Shown here in pieces: positions 8,027-15,327 of a stretch of DNA of 15,327 bases. The notes under the pieces are model-generated. The model had not been told where the DNA came from. It saw only the letters and a list, made by a program, of their open reading frames with translations, and ran no database searches. The translations under genes were made by a program, and so were the position numbers. Origin of the DNA: Promethearchaeota archaeon (GTDB lineage Archaea > Asgardarchaeota > Lokiarchaeia > Sigyniarchaeales > Promethearchaeaceae); NCBI GenBank assembly GCA_014729055.1, contig WJKO01000312.1, forward strand, positions 1 through 15,327, in the 5' to 3' direction. Position 1 is the stretch's first letter, and every line of letters begins with the position of its first letter.

Positions 8027-8758
8027 TTGATAATTAAAGAGATAGAAAATAATGCTGTGCTCAAACAAAAATTAAGCCGAATTCTTGATTATATAAAAAA
8101 TTTAACAAGTATTGAAGCAATAGGCATACGTCTCCGCTTTAAAGAAGATTATCCGTTCTTTATATATGATGGATTCAGTAAATCATTCGCTAAAAAAGCA
8201 AGTAACCTTTGCTCAGAAACAGAAGATTTCCCAGAAAAATGTATGTGCGGTAATATTCTGAAAGGAGAAATAGACTCAAATCGGAGTTTCTTCACGAAAA
8301 ATGGCGCTTTTTTTATTAATTGCTCAAGTAAATTTATGAAGTTGACAAAATACTCCACAGAAAAGCAATTTTGTGATTTCAATGGCTACGAATCAGTCGC
8401 TTTAATCCCCATTCGAATTTCAAAAGAAATTGTAGGTTTAATACAACTACACGATAACCGAAAGAATAGATTCAGTAGGAATCTAGTTCGATTTTTGGAA
8501 ATCATTGCTTTAGTTATTGGATTGGATTTATTGAAATACTCTCCTTTTAAAAACTTAATAGAAAATCAAAATACGGACAATGATAAAGAGGTTATTATTT
8601 CAATTTGCAGCTATTGTAAGAGAATACAAATTGTAAAGAATGAATGGATTTCCTTGGAAAATTGTCTCAATATAATAGATCATATATATACCGACGAGTT
8701 TAAGTTTACCCACGGTGTATGCCCGGATTGTTATGACGAACAACTCTCCCAGTTCTAA
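8027..8758 (+). CDS. GAF-domain sensor protein with C-terminal double-CxxC tail
   Basis: This is a 243-residue single-GAF protein without kinase, receiver or output domain. A GAF-like region spans about residues 10-170: CMCGNILKGEID (72-83), SFFTKNGAFFINCSSKF (87-103), then GYESVALIPIR (120-130) and EIVGLIQLHDNR (134-145). This layout occurs in sensory proteins of methanogens and deltaproteobacteria. The end, SICSYCKRI (192-200) and THGVCPDC (228-235), matches a tail often found behind PAS/GAF modules of those proteins; its two CxxC pairs probably bind a metal. C62, C72, C74, C99 and C116 in the GAF part could bind a cofactor or sense redox. The start is uncertain: TTG at 8027 follows AGAGAT at 8011-8016, but the frame is open back to 7952 and ITKEEITLE just upstream reads like coding sequence. 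The stop lies 2 nt from the convergent helicase gene. Confidence 0.82.
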   Translation: MIIKEIENNAVLKQKLSRILDYIKNLTSIEAIGIRLRFKEDYPFFIYDGFSKSFAKKASNLCSETEDFPEKCMCGNILKGEIDSNRSFFTKNGAFFINCSSKFMKLTKYSTEKQFCDFNGYESVALIPIRISKEIVGLIQLHDNRKNRFSRNLVRFLEIIALVIGLDLLKYSPFKNLIENQNTDNDKEVIISICSYCKRIQIVKNEWISLENCLNIIDHIYTDEFKFTHGVCPDCYDEQLSQF

Positions 8759-8760
8759 CT

Positions 8761-11700
8761 TTACAACCAATTTAGAACATCTTTAGTTAACTTGAGATAT
8801 CCTCCATTAAGAAACGTATAATCAACTAAATCGCTTAAAATATGATATATCGGCTCACTTCGTGTATTTTCTTCGGCTTGTTTAATGAAATCTAAAAGAT
8901 CTCCATGTTTTTTAGGAAAATTCTTTTTCCCATTTTTTATTTTATCTGAATTAGGGGGACTTTTTTTAAACATTTCAGAATTACCAGCTACAATAAGTTT
9001 AGTTTTCGCCCGAGTAATACTAACATTCAATCTTCTAATTTCATTATGTAATTCACTCAACACATGATCTATATTGGAGTCTACGAGACTAATTATAATG
9101 ATCTCTGATTCTCGACCTTGAAACTTATCGACGGTATCAATACTTAGGTGTTCTAATAATAGATTCATTATATCTTGAGACATGGCGAGATTCTTGAATA
9201 TTGCATTGTGAATAGCTCGAACTTGAGCCCTATAAGGAGTAATTACCCCAATATTCTCAATAATTCGTTTGAATTGGCTTAAATAGTCAGCTTGTTCTTT
9301 AGATATAGCATTATTGATTACCGCAAAATATTCTATAAGAATTCTTGCAATTATTTTTGCTTCTTTCTCGTTAAACTTCGAATGCATGCCTTCAAATCTT
9401 TCATCTTCATTGGAATCAAAGGCATCTATGGTTCTGGTGTCGAGGAAAATCATCGGCTTTTCAGGATCAAAACAAATTGTCTCGAGATCTCCAAAGAATC
9501 TCTTACACGTTGAATAAAATGGTATCTCAATCTCATCAAAAAAATCAACAAGTGTACGTTGACCAACATCTATTTCTTCAGTTTTTCCCGGTACAATCTT
9601 GTGATCATACCACCATTTGGATGAAAAATCAGAAATAATTCTATTCATTCTATACTGATGTTTCAATGAAAAATAGCGACTTGTACCTTGGTAGATCCGC
9701 TTTAGGCGTTGAAATATTGAAGTGCTAAGTGTATCTTCTTTGTTCAATTTGATCTTCTTAAGAATAGAATAAAACTTTTTACGGCGTTCTTTATTAGTTA
9801 ATTGATTGGCAGCAAGTATATCGTTCTTTTGTTTAAAATCCCTTAAATACGCTTTATCTACAAAAAATGAATCATCAAACTCAATATCTTCCATTTCTTG
9901 GGAGATAGGAGGTAATTGTTGATCATCACCAATCAATAATATGTTTTCTCCTTTAGTTATCGGGATTAAAGCAGCTGGTTCAATAACTTGACCTGCCTCG
10001 TCAATCAAGATATATGAAAATTCCACATTTTTTAATACTTGGTTGTTCGCACCTAAACAAGTAGCCGCAATAACATCCGCTTCATCAATGCATTTTTGGG
10101 CTTGCATCGGAGATATAACGGTTTCTAGATTTCCATCGGTTAATCCTATTGTTTTCTGAGCTTTTACTTGAAGCGAATATTTCAGAGCATTGGGCGATAT
10201 GGAATATAAAGAGCCAATTCTAACAATATTAATATCAGGGTGCATGTTTCCCAGCTTCTCTATGATGTTATCTACTGCGCGGTTTGTATACGCACATATT
10301 AGGATTTTCTTATGCATGACCGAAATATCAAAATCAAAATTGACTAATGTTGGATCCTTCGTTTTATCCTCTTTATCATATCTAAGGGGATTTATCCCAA
10401 TCTCATTGTTTGGATACCCATATTTCTCTGATTCATCTATTTTACTATGAATTTGATACACAATTTCTGCAATGACCGTCGTTTTACCAGTGCCTGGAGG
10501 ACCATGAATTAATTGTAATCCCTCCATCTCCAAAACGTGTAATATTGCGTCAATTTGATCTTGGTTATATTTTAAGTCGAGAAGTTCTTGTTTGACCAAT
10601 TTTATCACCGATTTTAAACCAAGATCGTCTTGTGTATCAGGTTCAAAATCATTATTAGCTTCTTTTTCAGATCCTTTATCAATTCTTTCCCTTTGTGACA
10701 TTTCGGGGATATTTAATAGACGATTTCTTAATTTTAGAAATTGTTCTTTCCCCGATTTATAAGGAAGTCTTAAAAACTTATCCAATGCTGATCGTTCCAA
10801 GTTTAAGTTGATATTTGAACTTGCCATATCAATACGAAATAACGTGCCAGAAGGATATTCCTGGATCTCTTGGCTAAACTCATTCTTTAGAACAATTCTG
10901 ACTTCATTCCCATTTATTGATTTAAGTGTTGCAGGATATGATTCTACGGTCAGCGGTTTATAGTCTTGAGGAGTTAAAAGAATATAATCTCCTTTATTCA
11001 ATCTTGTATTACTTATATTAGATACATTCTTGGCATCCTTCATGTTAGGATCCTTAGTTAGCAAGATGAACGTACGTTCAATCTTGATGATTGTGGTCTC
11101 AGCATCGGTACGGGTCTCAATGTCCCTAATAATTAAATTACTGACACAATTACCCAAATTTTCTCTTTCTTCAGCATTTAGGTTGATTTCCGAACGTAGT
11201 GATAAGTTGGCTAAATATTCCCCCTCTAAAAACTGAAAAAACCAATCATAATAAGCGTTAAACCTTTGAAATCTCTGAAATCTTTCTTCATCTTTTAAAA
11301 TAGTTAAATACTTGCATTGTTCACAAGAAGAACAATGTTCCGTCAAAAAGGAACGTAGACAATAAAAAGAGCAAATATCTTTACTCCAACACTTCGAACA
11401 ATGTAGAAATGGACCTAATTCTGGCCGTTTGCCAACATTTATTGTCCAAATATCGTTTCTCATTGAAATGATTTTATAGAATATATCTTCTTCGTAATCT
11501 ATGATTTGAAATCGTTCAATTAATTGATTACGAGGATATTCTAATATTAATTCCTCTAATTCTTCTGTAAAATATTCTCTTAGTATTATGGAATATGAAA
11601 TTAACTGGTGTTTCGCCGTACTTGTGTTGGAAGAAGAACTTTTACCAGTTTTTGTCTCTATGATCGTGAACAACTTTTTACTCTTGTTCCAAATTAACCG

Positions 11701-12423
11701 ATCTATCCTTCCTTGCAGTCCAAAGTCTTTCGATCGTATCATCTTTTCATTTTGAAACGCGTATTCATCTTCTGTAGCAGTTAATCGGTCAATTTCATAT
11801 TTTACAAATTGCAATTCTTCTTGATATGTCGTATTCATAAACGCATTAAAAGCCATATTCTCATCAACACCAATTGCACATAATAGACGCCAGTTATTAT
11901 AGATGGCTTTTTTAAACGCTCTTTTCACGATATTCCCTAACTTTTCATCTTCAGGATTCATCTCGAGAAGACTTGCATCTGAGAAAACTATACTAAGATA
12001 ATCATGAAGCAAAACACCATAAAGTAGGTTAACATTCAGGTCGCTTTCTACTCGAATGTAATTTCGCAAATACGTCTGCATGGGACACCAACTATGAGAA
12101 GATAAAATACTACTGTTTATCAAGAAGTTTTTATCAAAAACTGTCTGATATATTTCAAAACTTAGATTTCCTCCCAGATCTACCATTTTACCTTTGATTA
12201 CCGTAATTTTAAAGGGCAGCCGTGATAAAACAACAGGTTCAGACACTATTTTCGCGAATTTCTTATACAAAAATCCGATAATTTTATTACCAAAATCATC
12301 CTCAATTGTGCAGATAGAATGCTCATTTTCCTCATCATAACTGATAAACTCCACCAAATTACACACAAATGGCTTTTCCAGATGTGGGGGGTTATCTACT
12401 AAATCACTGAAGGCATTAACCAT
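8761..12423 (-). CDS. dna2: Dna2-like nuclease-helicase (PD-(D/E)XK Fe-S nuclease + SF1 helicase)
   Basis: The 1220 residues combine a Cas4/RecB-type nuclease with an SF1B (Upf1/Dna2-like) helicase, the layout of Dna2, which trims single-stranded flaps and DNA ends in replication and repair. Nuclease: H140 (GVLLHDYL), D241 (GRIDRL), E256-T-K258 (IIETKTG) and Q273...Y277. Four cysteines fit the Dna2 iron-sulfur pattern: C113, then C342-x2-C345-x5-C351. More cysteines follow at 355, 364, 367 and 370. A beta-barrel region lies at about 475-535. Helicase: GPPGTGKT (641-648), AYTNRAVDN (711-719), LIDEAGQ (806-812), GDDQQLPP (832-839), HQYRMN (922-927), TPYRAQ (1062-1067), VDKFQGRE (1098-1105) and NVSITRAKT (1133-1141). 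All motifs are intact and the length fits. The ATG at 12423 has an AT box (TATAATTC) about 25 nt upstream, consistent with a leaderless transcript. A role in defence or recombination instead of Okazaki processing cannot be excluded. Confidence 0.9.
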   Translation of the reverse strand: MVNAFSDLVDNPPHLEKPFVCNLVEFISYDEENEHSICTIEDDFGNKIIGFLYKKFAKIVSEPVVLSRLPFKITVIKGKMVDLGGNLSFEIYQTVFDKNFLINSSILSSHSWCPMQTYLRNYIRVESDLNVNLLYGVLLHDYLSIVFSDASLLEMNPEDEKLGNIVKRAFKKAIYNNWRLLCAIGVDENMAFNAFMNTTYQEELQFVKYEIDRLTATEDEYAFQNEKMIRSKDFGLQGRIDRLIWNKSKKLFTIIETKTGKSSSSNTSTAKHQLISYSIILREYFTEELEELILEYPRNQLIERFQIIDYEEDIFYKIISMRNDIWTINVGKRPELGPFLHCSKCWSKDICSFYCLRSFLTEHCSSCEQCKYLTILKDEERFQRFQRFNAYYDWFFQFLEGEYLANLSLRSEINLNAEERENLGNCVSNLIIRDIETRTDAETTIIKIERTFILLTKDPNMKDAKNVSNISNTRLNKGDYILLTPQDYKPLTVESYPATLKSINGNEVRIVLKNEFSQEIQEYPSGTLFRIDMASSNINLNLERSALDKFLRLPYKSGKEQFLKLRNRLLNIPEMSQRERIDKGSEKEANNDFEPDTQDDLGLKSVIKLVKQELLDLKYNQDQIDAILHVLEMEGLQLIHGPPGTGKTTVIAEIVYQIHSKIDESEKYGYPNNEIGINPLRYDKEDKTKDPTLVNFDFDISVMHKKILICAYTNRAVDNIIEKLGNMHPDINIVRIGSLYSISPNALKYSLQVKAQKTIGLTDGNLETVISPMQAQKCIDEADVIAATCLGANNQVLKNVEFSYILIDEAGQVIEPAALIPITKGENILLIGDDQQLPPISQEMEDIEFDDSFFVDKAYLRDFKQKNDILAANQLTNKERRKKFYSILKKIKLNKEDTLSTSIFQRLKRIYQGTSRYFSLKHQYRMNRIISDFSSKWWYDHKIVPGKTEEIDVGQRTLVDFFDEIEIPFYSTCKRFFGDLETICFDPEKPMIFLDTRTIDAFDSNEDERFEGMHSKFNEKEAKIIARILIEYFAVINNAISKEQADYLSQFKRIIENIGVITPYRAQVRAIHNAIFKNLAMSQDIMNLLLEHLSIDTVDKFQGRESEIIIISLVDSNIDHVLSELHNEIRRLNVSITRAKTKLIVAGNSEMFKKSPPNSDKIKNGKKNFPKKHGDLLDFIKQAEENTRSEPIYHILSDLVDYTFLNGGYLKLTKDVLNWL

Positions 12424-12439
12424 AATTTTCCCATTTTAA

Positions 12440-12455
12440 TTTGAATTATAGTTTC
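12440..12455 (-). promoter_or_regulatory. Possible TATA box of the Dna2-like gene
   Basis: Read on the minus strand, this stretch contains ACTATAATTC. Its centre is about 25 nt before the ATG at 12423, the distance expected for an archaeal TATA box serving a leaderless transcript. The rest of the 165-bp spacer up to the small upstream gene shows nothing else notable. Confidence 0.3.
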
Positions 12456-12588
12456 GGAGTTCATTAATCAGAAATTACAATTCTAACTTCTTAATACTCC
12501 TACTTTATATTCTTGTTTGGTATAGCTTTATGTTTGAAAAATAAAAGACTTTAGTATAATGACCAGATAAGGTAGGTGATTGAATTCT

Positions 12589-12762
12589 CTATGAATTAGG
12601 AAATTCCTCTTTGAGACCTTCCTCAAATTTCTTTATGATCTTCTTTAATTTTCTCTGTTTCGCAAAATCGGTCTCATCTCGGACTTTAACGCGAAGATCT
12701 TGAATGACCCGTAAAACATACTCTCGATCATCTACTTTTTTTAACATATAATCACGTTCCAT
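12589..12762 (-). CDS. Small charged helical protein (57 aa), hypothetical
   Basis: A complete open frame runs from ATG (12760-12762 on the plus strand) to TAG (12589-12591). The product starts MERDYMLKKVDDREYVLRVI and ends KKFEEGLKEEFPNS. It is rich in Lys, Arg, Glu and Asp with regularly spaced Leu, Ile, Val and Phe, which predicts one or two amphipathic helices and a cytoplasmic location; there are no cysteines. The mixed acidic and basic pattern is unlike the Lys/Phe/Ile-rich noise that AT-rich DNA gives in wrong frames. An AAATATAT box on the minus strand (plus 12792-12799) lies about 34 nt before the ATG, which would suit a short-leader transcript. It is on the same strand as the Dna2-like gene, 165 nt upstream, and could be transcribed with it. 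I do not recognise the family; a small nucleic-acid-binding or regulatory protein is possible. Confidence 0.6.
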   Translation of the reverse strand: MERDYMLKKVDDREYVLRVIQDLRVKVRDETDFAKQRKLKKIIKKFEEGLKEEFPNS

Positions 12763-12791
12763 AAATATTCTTAATTTTGGTATTAGTTTTC

Positions 12792-12830
12792 ATATATTTG
12801 ATATAATCCATATTTTAGATATATTTGATA
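12792..12830. repeat. 12-bp direct repeat pair in the divergent spacer
   Basis: ATATATTTGATA occurs exactly at 12792-12803 and again at 12819-12830, 27 bp apart from start to start. The copy nearer the small gene overlaps its proposed TATA box on the minus strand. The pair could be an operator for a dimeric regulator or a duplicated promoter element. The low complexity of the region means chance is possible. Confidence 0.45.
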
Positions 12831-12988
12831 AAAATAACAAAATTGATAGAATTCACTTTTTCTCTTCATCTAACTTTTTAAAATTCTCCTTTTTTCTAAT
12901 TTTATTCATATTTTATCACAAGAATATTTTTATTACGCGATTCAAAAAAAGTCATACTCAACTTACAGACTACTATACAAATCATGTC

Positions 12989-12992
12989 GGAG
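12989..12992 (+). promoter_or_regulatory. Shine-Dalgarno-like GGAG of the chelatase gene
   Basis: GGAG ends 11 nt before the ATG at 13004 and supports that start. The frame is open further upstream, but no in-frame ATG was found between about 12905 and 13004, and the ATG at 12984 is out of frame. Confidence 0.5.
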
Positions 12993-13003
12993 TTCTCATT
13001 CAG

Positions 13004-15327
13004 ATGATTAAGGATAAAAATAAATGCAAATTAGTCATGGTCATTCAATATAGTTCTTCGGTTGTTGTTTTCGAAGGAATTCGACAATTTCAAACGAAAC
13101 ATAACGCGTTTTTTTCAGATATTAAAGTTTTCTATGTGGAAGATATTGAAAGTGAAAAAATGTCCAGTGAAAACCTAAGAACTGAACTCATGTCTGCGGA
13201 TCTTGTAATGATCGATGTCAGATCGAATAGAATAACCGCAAAAACACTGATTAAAACTCTTAAAGATCAACCCGAGACTAACGCGGTGGTGTTAATGGGA
13301 ACTGGAATGGAAATTCAAGGATTAACAAGATTGGGTGACTTCAATCTCGGAGACGTTATGAATAAATTTGCCAAAAAGGATGAAACAGAGGATTCAAACA
13401 CACCTAAATCTGAAATTAAGGACGATATAGAAGTATTCCACGAACAAGCCATTGATAATTCATTCAAATTGAAAATAGTGTATACACTAAGGAAAATAAT
13501 GAAAATATTTGGTAGCGTATTGCCATTTGGCTCAATAAGAAAGATCAAACAAGTATTTCAGTTAATGGAATGGTGGGAATCTGGAAAAACGGAAAATTTC
13601 ATCTGTATTCTTGAATTTGTCACCAGAAAATATATGGGTTTAGAAATCGAGCGAAGAAAACGACAGAAACCTCTTGAATTCTATAAAGCAGCATTTTGGA
13701 GTCCAGAAAAAGGTGATGTACAGATGGATATCACAAAATATGTTAGAAAATATCCAATTAACAAGCAAAAACCCACATTACTTATTATTATGTATGGTAG
13801 TTTTCATTTCAACCACAGTGCCGTAGCGGTAAAGAAAATATATGAGATGTATTCTAAGTCATGGAATATCATCACATTTTACACAGATGGTGTGTTCACC
13901 ACAAAATATTTATACGAATACATGGATACAGACGATCCACCGTTTGATGCGGTGTTATCTTTATTATGGTTTCCCTTTAATGGAGGTCCTGGGGGCGGTG
14001 ATCTAAATCTAACACATAGCATCCTAAAAAAATGGAATAAACCTGTATTTCTGGGTATCGGTTTATACAATCAAAAATATCAAGATTTCCTAAAGCGGAA
14101 AGAGGGATTAACCCCAATACAAATTCTTGCATCAGTCATATTTCCAGAAATGGACGGATTGATCGACGGAGTGCCTGTTTTATGTAGCAAATCTGAGAGC
14201 ATTACTCTTTCGAACCAAAAATTTGAGTTGGTTATGCCTTATGCGTTTGAAGATAATATTGAATTCTTAATGAAGAGAATATCCGCTCGTATTAACTTAG
14301 TCAAAAAACCTAATAAAGATAAAAAAGTCGCCATAATGATGTTAAACTACCCGCCTGGGGAAGCCAATATTGGTAGTGCAGCCTATTTCGATGGAATTAT
14401 GTCTGCGATAAACTTGATAAAACAATTTAAAGACCGAGATTATGATGTGGAGATCCCAGCTGGGGCAAACTTAGATAAGCCCCAAGAGTTTAAAGATTGG
14501 TTGATTCATAATGGAGTTGTGAACACCCCTAGATTCAATGCATTAAATAACATCGTTAATTCAATACAATCTAAGAACGACACATTGAGAATAACCGCTT
14601 TAGATACTAAAAAGTTTAAGGATTGGTTTGAAACAAAGTTGAGCAAACCGCTGCAGAAAAAGGTGGTAAAAGCTTGGGGACAACTACCGGGCGATATTCA
14701 AACGATCGATAACACAATATATTTACCAATTATTTCATTCGGAAATATCTATTTAAGCGTCCAACCATCACGAGGAGATGTTGAAGACCTCGAACGTGCA
14801 TATCACGATGAAACATTACCGCCCCATTATCAATATCTCGCGTTTTACTATTATTTAACCGAAGAACTTAATATCGATGCCATGATTCATCTTGGAACAC
14901 ATGGTACCTTAGAATTCTTGCCCGGAAAAGAGGTAGGTTTACACCAAAATTATGGCTATAATTATTCAATGGTAGATAATATCCCTCATTTCTACATATA
15001 TCAAATATCAAATACCTCAGAAGGTATGATTGCAAAGAGAAGATCACTGGGAACCCTCATAACTTATCAATTACCTGAATTCATAGAAAGTAACCTTAAT
15101 AACGAGTTTTTAGAAATAGAGGAGAAAATACACCTTTTAGAAGAAGCAAAATCCATGGAAAATCCTACAGTCGATAGTCTTGAACAAGAATTGTTGGATT
15201 TAGCAAAACGAAGGGGTATTGAAGCACAAAATGCAGACGAGGTGGCACACGAAATAATGAAAGCCAAGACAATTTTGATTCCCAGCGGACTACATATCTT
15301 TGGTAATGCATATACGCACAAGGGCGC
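13004..15327 (+). CDS. CobN/BchH-family metal chelatase large subunit, 3' partial
   Basis: This is the first 774 codons of a gene that runs off the window; family members are usually 1200-1300 residues. The family's large subunit binds the tetrapyrrole and inserts cobalt (CobN) or magnesium (BchH/ChlH) with two ATPase partners. Signatures include LNYPPGEANIGSAAYFDG (about 447-464), FGNIYLSVQPSRGD, YHDETLPPHYQYLAFYYYL, then HLGTHGTLEFLPGKEVGL (629-646) and AKRRSLGTLI. The N-terminal part has the expected domain (VMVIQYSS, GLTRLGDFNLGD) and a GGPGGGD loop near residue 327. There is no signal peptide, so it is cytoplasmic. CobN is favoured over BchH because nothing else suggests a phototroph, and archaea often carry several CobN-like paralogues for cobalamin synthesis. 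The ATPase subunits are not in the window. A GGAG site precedes the ATG. Confidence 0.88.
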   Translation, partial: MIKDKNKCKLVMVIQYSSSVVVFEGIRQFQTKHNAFFSDIKVFYVEDIESEKMSSENLRTELMSADLVMIDVRSNRITAKTLIKTLKDQPETNAVVLMGTGMEIQGLTRLGDFNLGDVMNKFAKKDETEDSNTPKSEIKDDIEVFHEQAIDNSFKLKIVYTLRKIMKIFGSVLPFGSIRKIKQVFQLMEWWESGKTENFICILEFVTRKYMGLEIERRKRQKPLEFYKAAFWSPEKGDVQMDITKYVRKYPINKQKPTLLIIMYGSFHFNHSAVAVKKIYEMYSKSWNIITFYTDGVFTTKYLYEYMDTDDPPFDAVLSLLWFPFNGGPGGGDLNLTHSILKKWNKPVFLGIGLYNQKYQDFLKRKEGLTPIQILASVIFPEMDGLIDGVPVLCSKSESITLSNQKFELVMPYAFEDNIEFLMKRISARINLVKKPNKDKKVAIMMLNYPPGEANIGSAAYFDGIMSAINLIKQFKDRDYDVEIPAGANLDKPQEFKDWLIHNGVVNTPRFNALNNIVNSIQSKNDTLRITALDTKKFKDWFETKLSKPLQKKVVKAWGQLPGDIQTIDNTIYLPIISFGNIYLSVQPSRGDVEDLERAYHDETLPPHYQYLAFYYYLTEELNIDAMIHLGTHGTLEFLPGKEVGLHQNYGYNYSMVDNIPHFYIYQISNTSEGMIAKRRSLGTLITYQLPEFIESNLNNEFLEIEEKIHLLEEAKSMENPTVDSLEQELLDLAKRRGIEAQNADEVAHEIMKAKTILIPSGLHIFGNAYTHKG

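Larger units (their letters stand above)
12763..13003. other. Intergenic region upstream of the chelatase gene
   Basis: This 241-bp, very AT-rich region lies between the divergent 57-codon gene and the chelatase gene. It holds a 12-bp direct repeat (12792-12830), T-rich runs on the plus strand (about 12856-12905) and AT boxes near 12900-12934 that could serve the chelatase promoter. No further gene is visible. Confidence 0.5.

Noticed and set aside
9292..9517. Two overlapping plus-strand frames inside the Dna2-like gene
   Set aside because: Both are antisense to well-supported helicase coding sequence and overlap each other; neither has recognisable motifs.
10190..10450. Plus-strand frame of 86 codons inside the Dna2-like gene
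   Set aside because: It is antisense to the region between helicase motifs I and Ia and is explained as a shadow frame.
13315..14070. Minus-strand frames opposite the chelatase gene
   Set aside because: The chelatase reading is supported by family motifs through this region; the opposing frames are short and featureless.
15067..15321. Minus-strand frame of 84 codons near the right edge
   Set aside because: It is antisense to the chelatase coding sequence just after its HGTHGT signature. The Ser/Cys/Phe-rich product looks like a shadow.

Overview
The window is AT-rich (roughly one third G+C by eye) and holds about ten genes. It most likely comes from an archaeon, and an Asgard lineage such as Lokiarchaeota is plausible. 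Four things point this way: the zinc-ribbon tail of an archaeal-type topoisomerase I, a Dna2-like nuclease-helicase, TATA-like boxes close to start codons instead of -35/-10 promoters with strong Shine-Dalgarno sites, and a GAF protein of a type common in methanogens and anaerobes. No rRNA, ribosomal protein or eukaryotic-signature gene is present to settle the lineage.

Layout from left to right. Positions 1-294 (+) are the end of a type IA DNA topoisomerase cut by the window edge. It converges, with a 6-nt gap, on an acyl-CoA dehydrogenase family gene (301-1602, -). A metallo-beta-lactamase-fold hydrolase (1687-2436, +) is divergent from that gene. Next comes a two-gene minus-strand unit of unknown role: a 213-residue protein (3780-4421) whose stop overlaps the start of a AAA+-like P-loop ATPase (2479-3783). 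Divergent from it is a 1079-residue membrane protein (4574-7813, +) with about 13 transmembrane segments and a large outside domain of the DUF4091/GH123-like type. A stand-alone GAF-domain sensor protein with a Cys-rich tail (8027-8758, +) converges, with a 2-nt gap, on the 1220-residue Dna2-like nuclease-helicase (8761-12423, -). A 57-codon gene (12589-12762, -) lies upstream of the helicase. The last gene (13004 to the window end, +) is the first part of a CobN/BchH-type metal chelatase large subunit.

The genes do not form one pathway. Topoisomerase I and the Dna2-like enzyme are DNA maintenance functions. The acyl-CoA dehydrogenase points to fatty or branched-chain acyl-CoA metabolism, the chelatase to tetrapyrrole (probably cobalamin) synthesis, and the membrane DUF4091 protein to glycan handling at the cell surface. 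The strongest candidates for something undescribed are the translationally coupled ATPase/213-residue pair and the transporter-like plus DUF4091 fusion.

There is no sign of CRISPR, insertion sequences, tRNAs, prophage or integrases.
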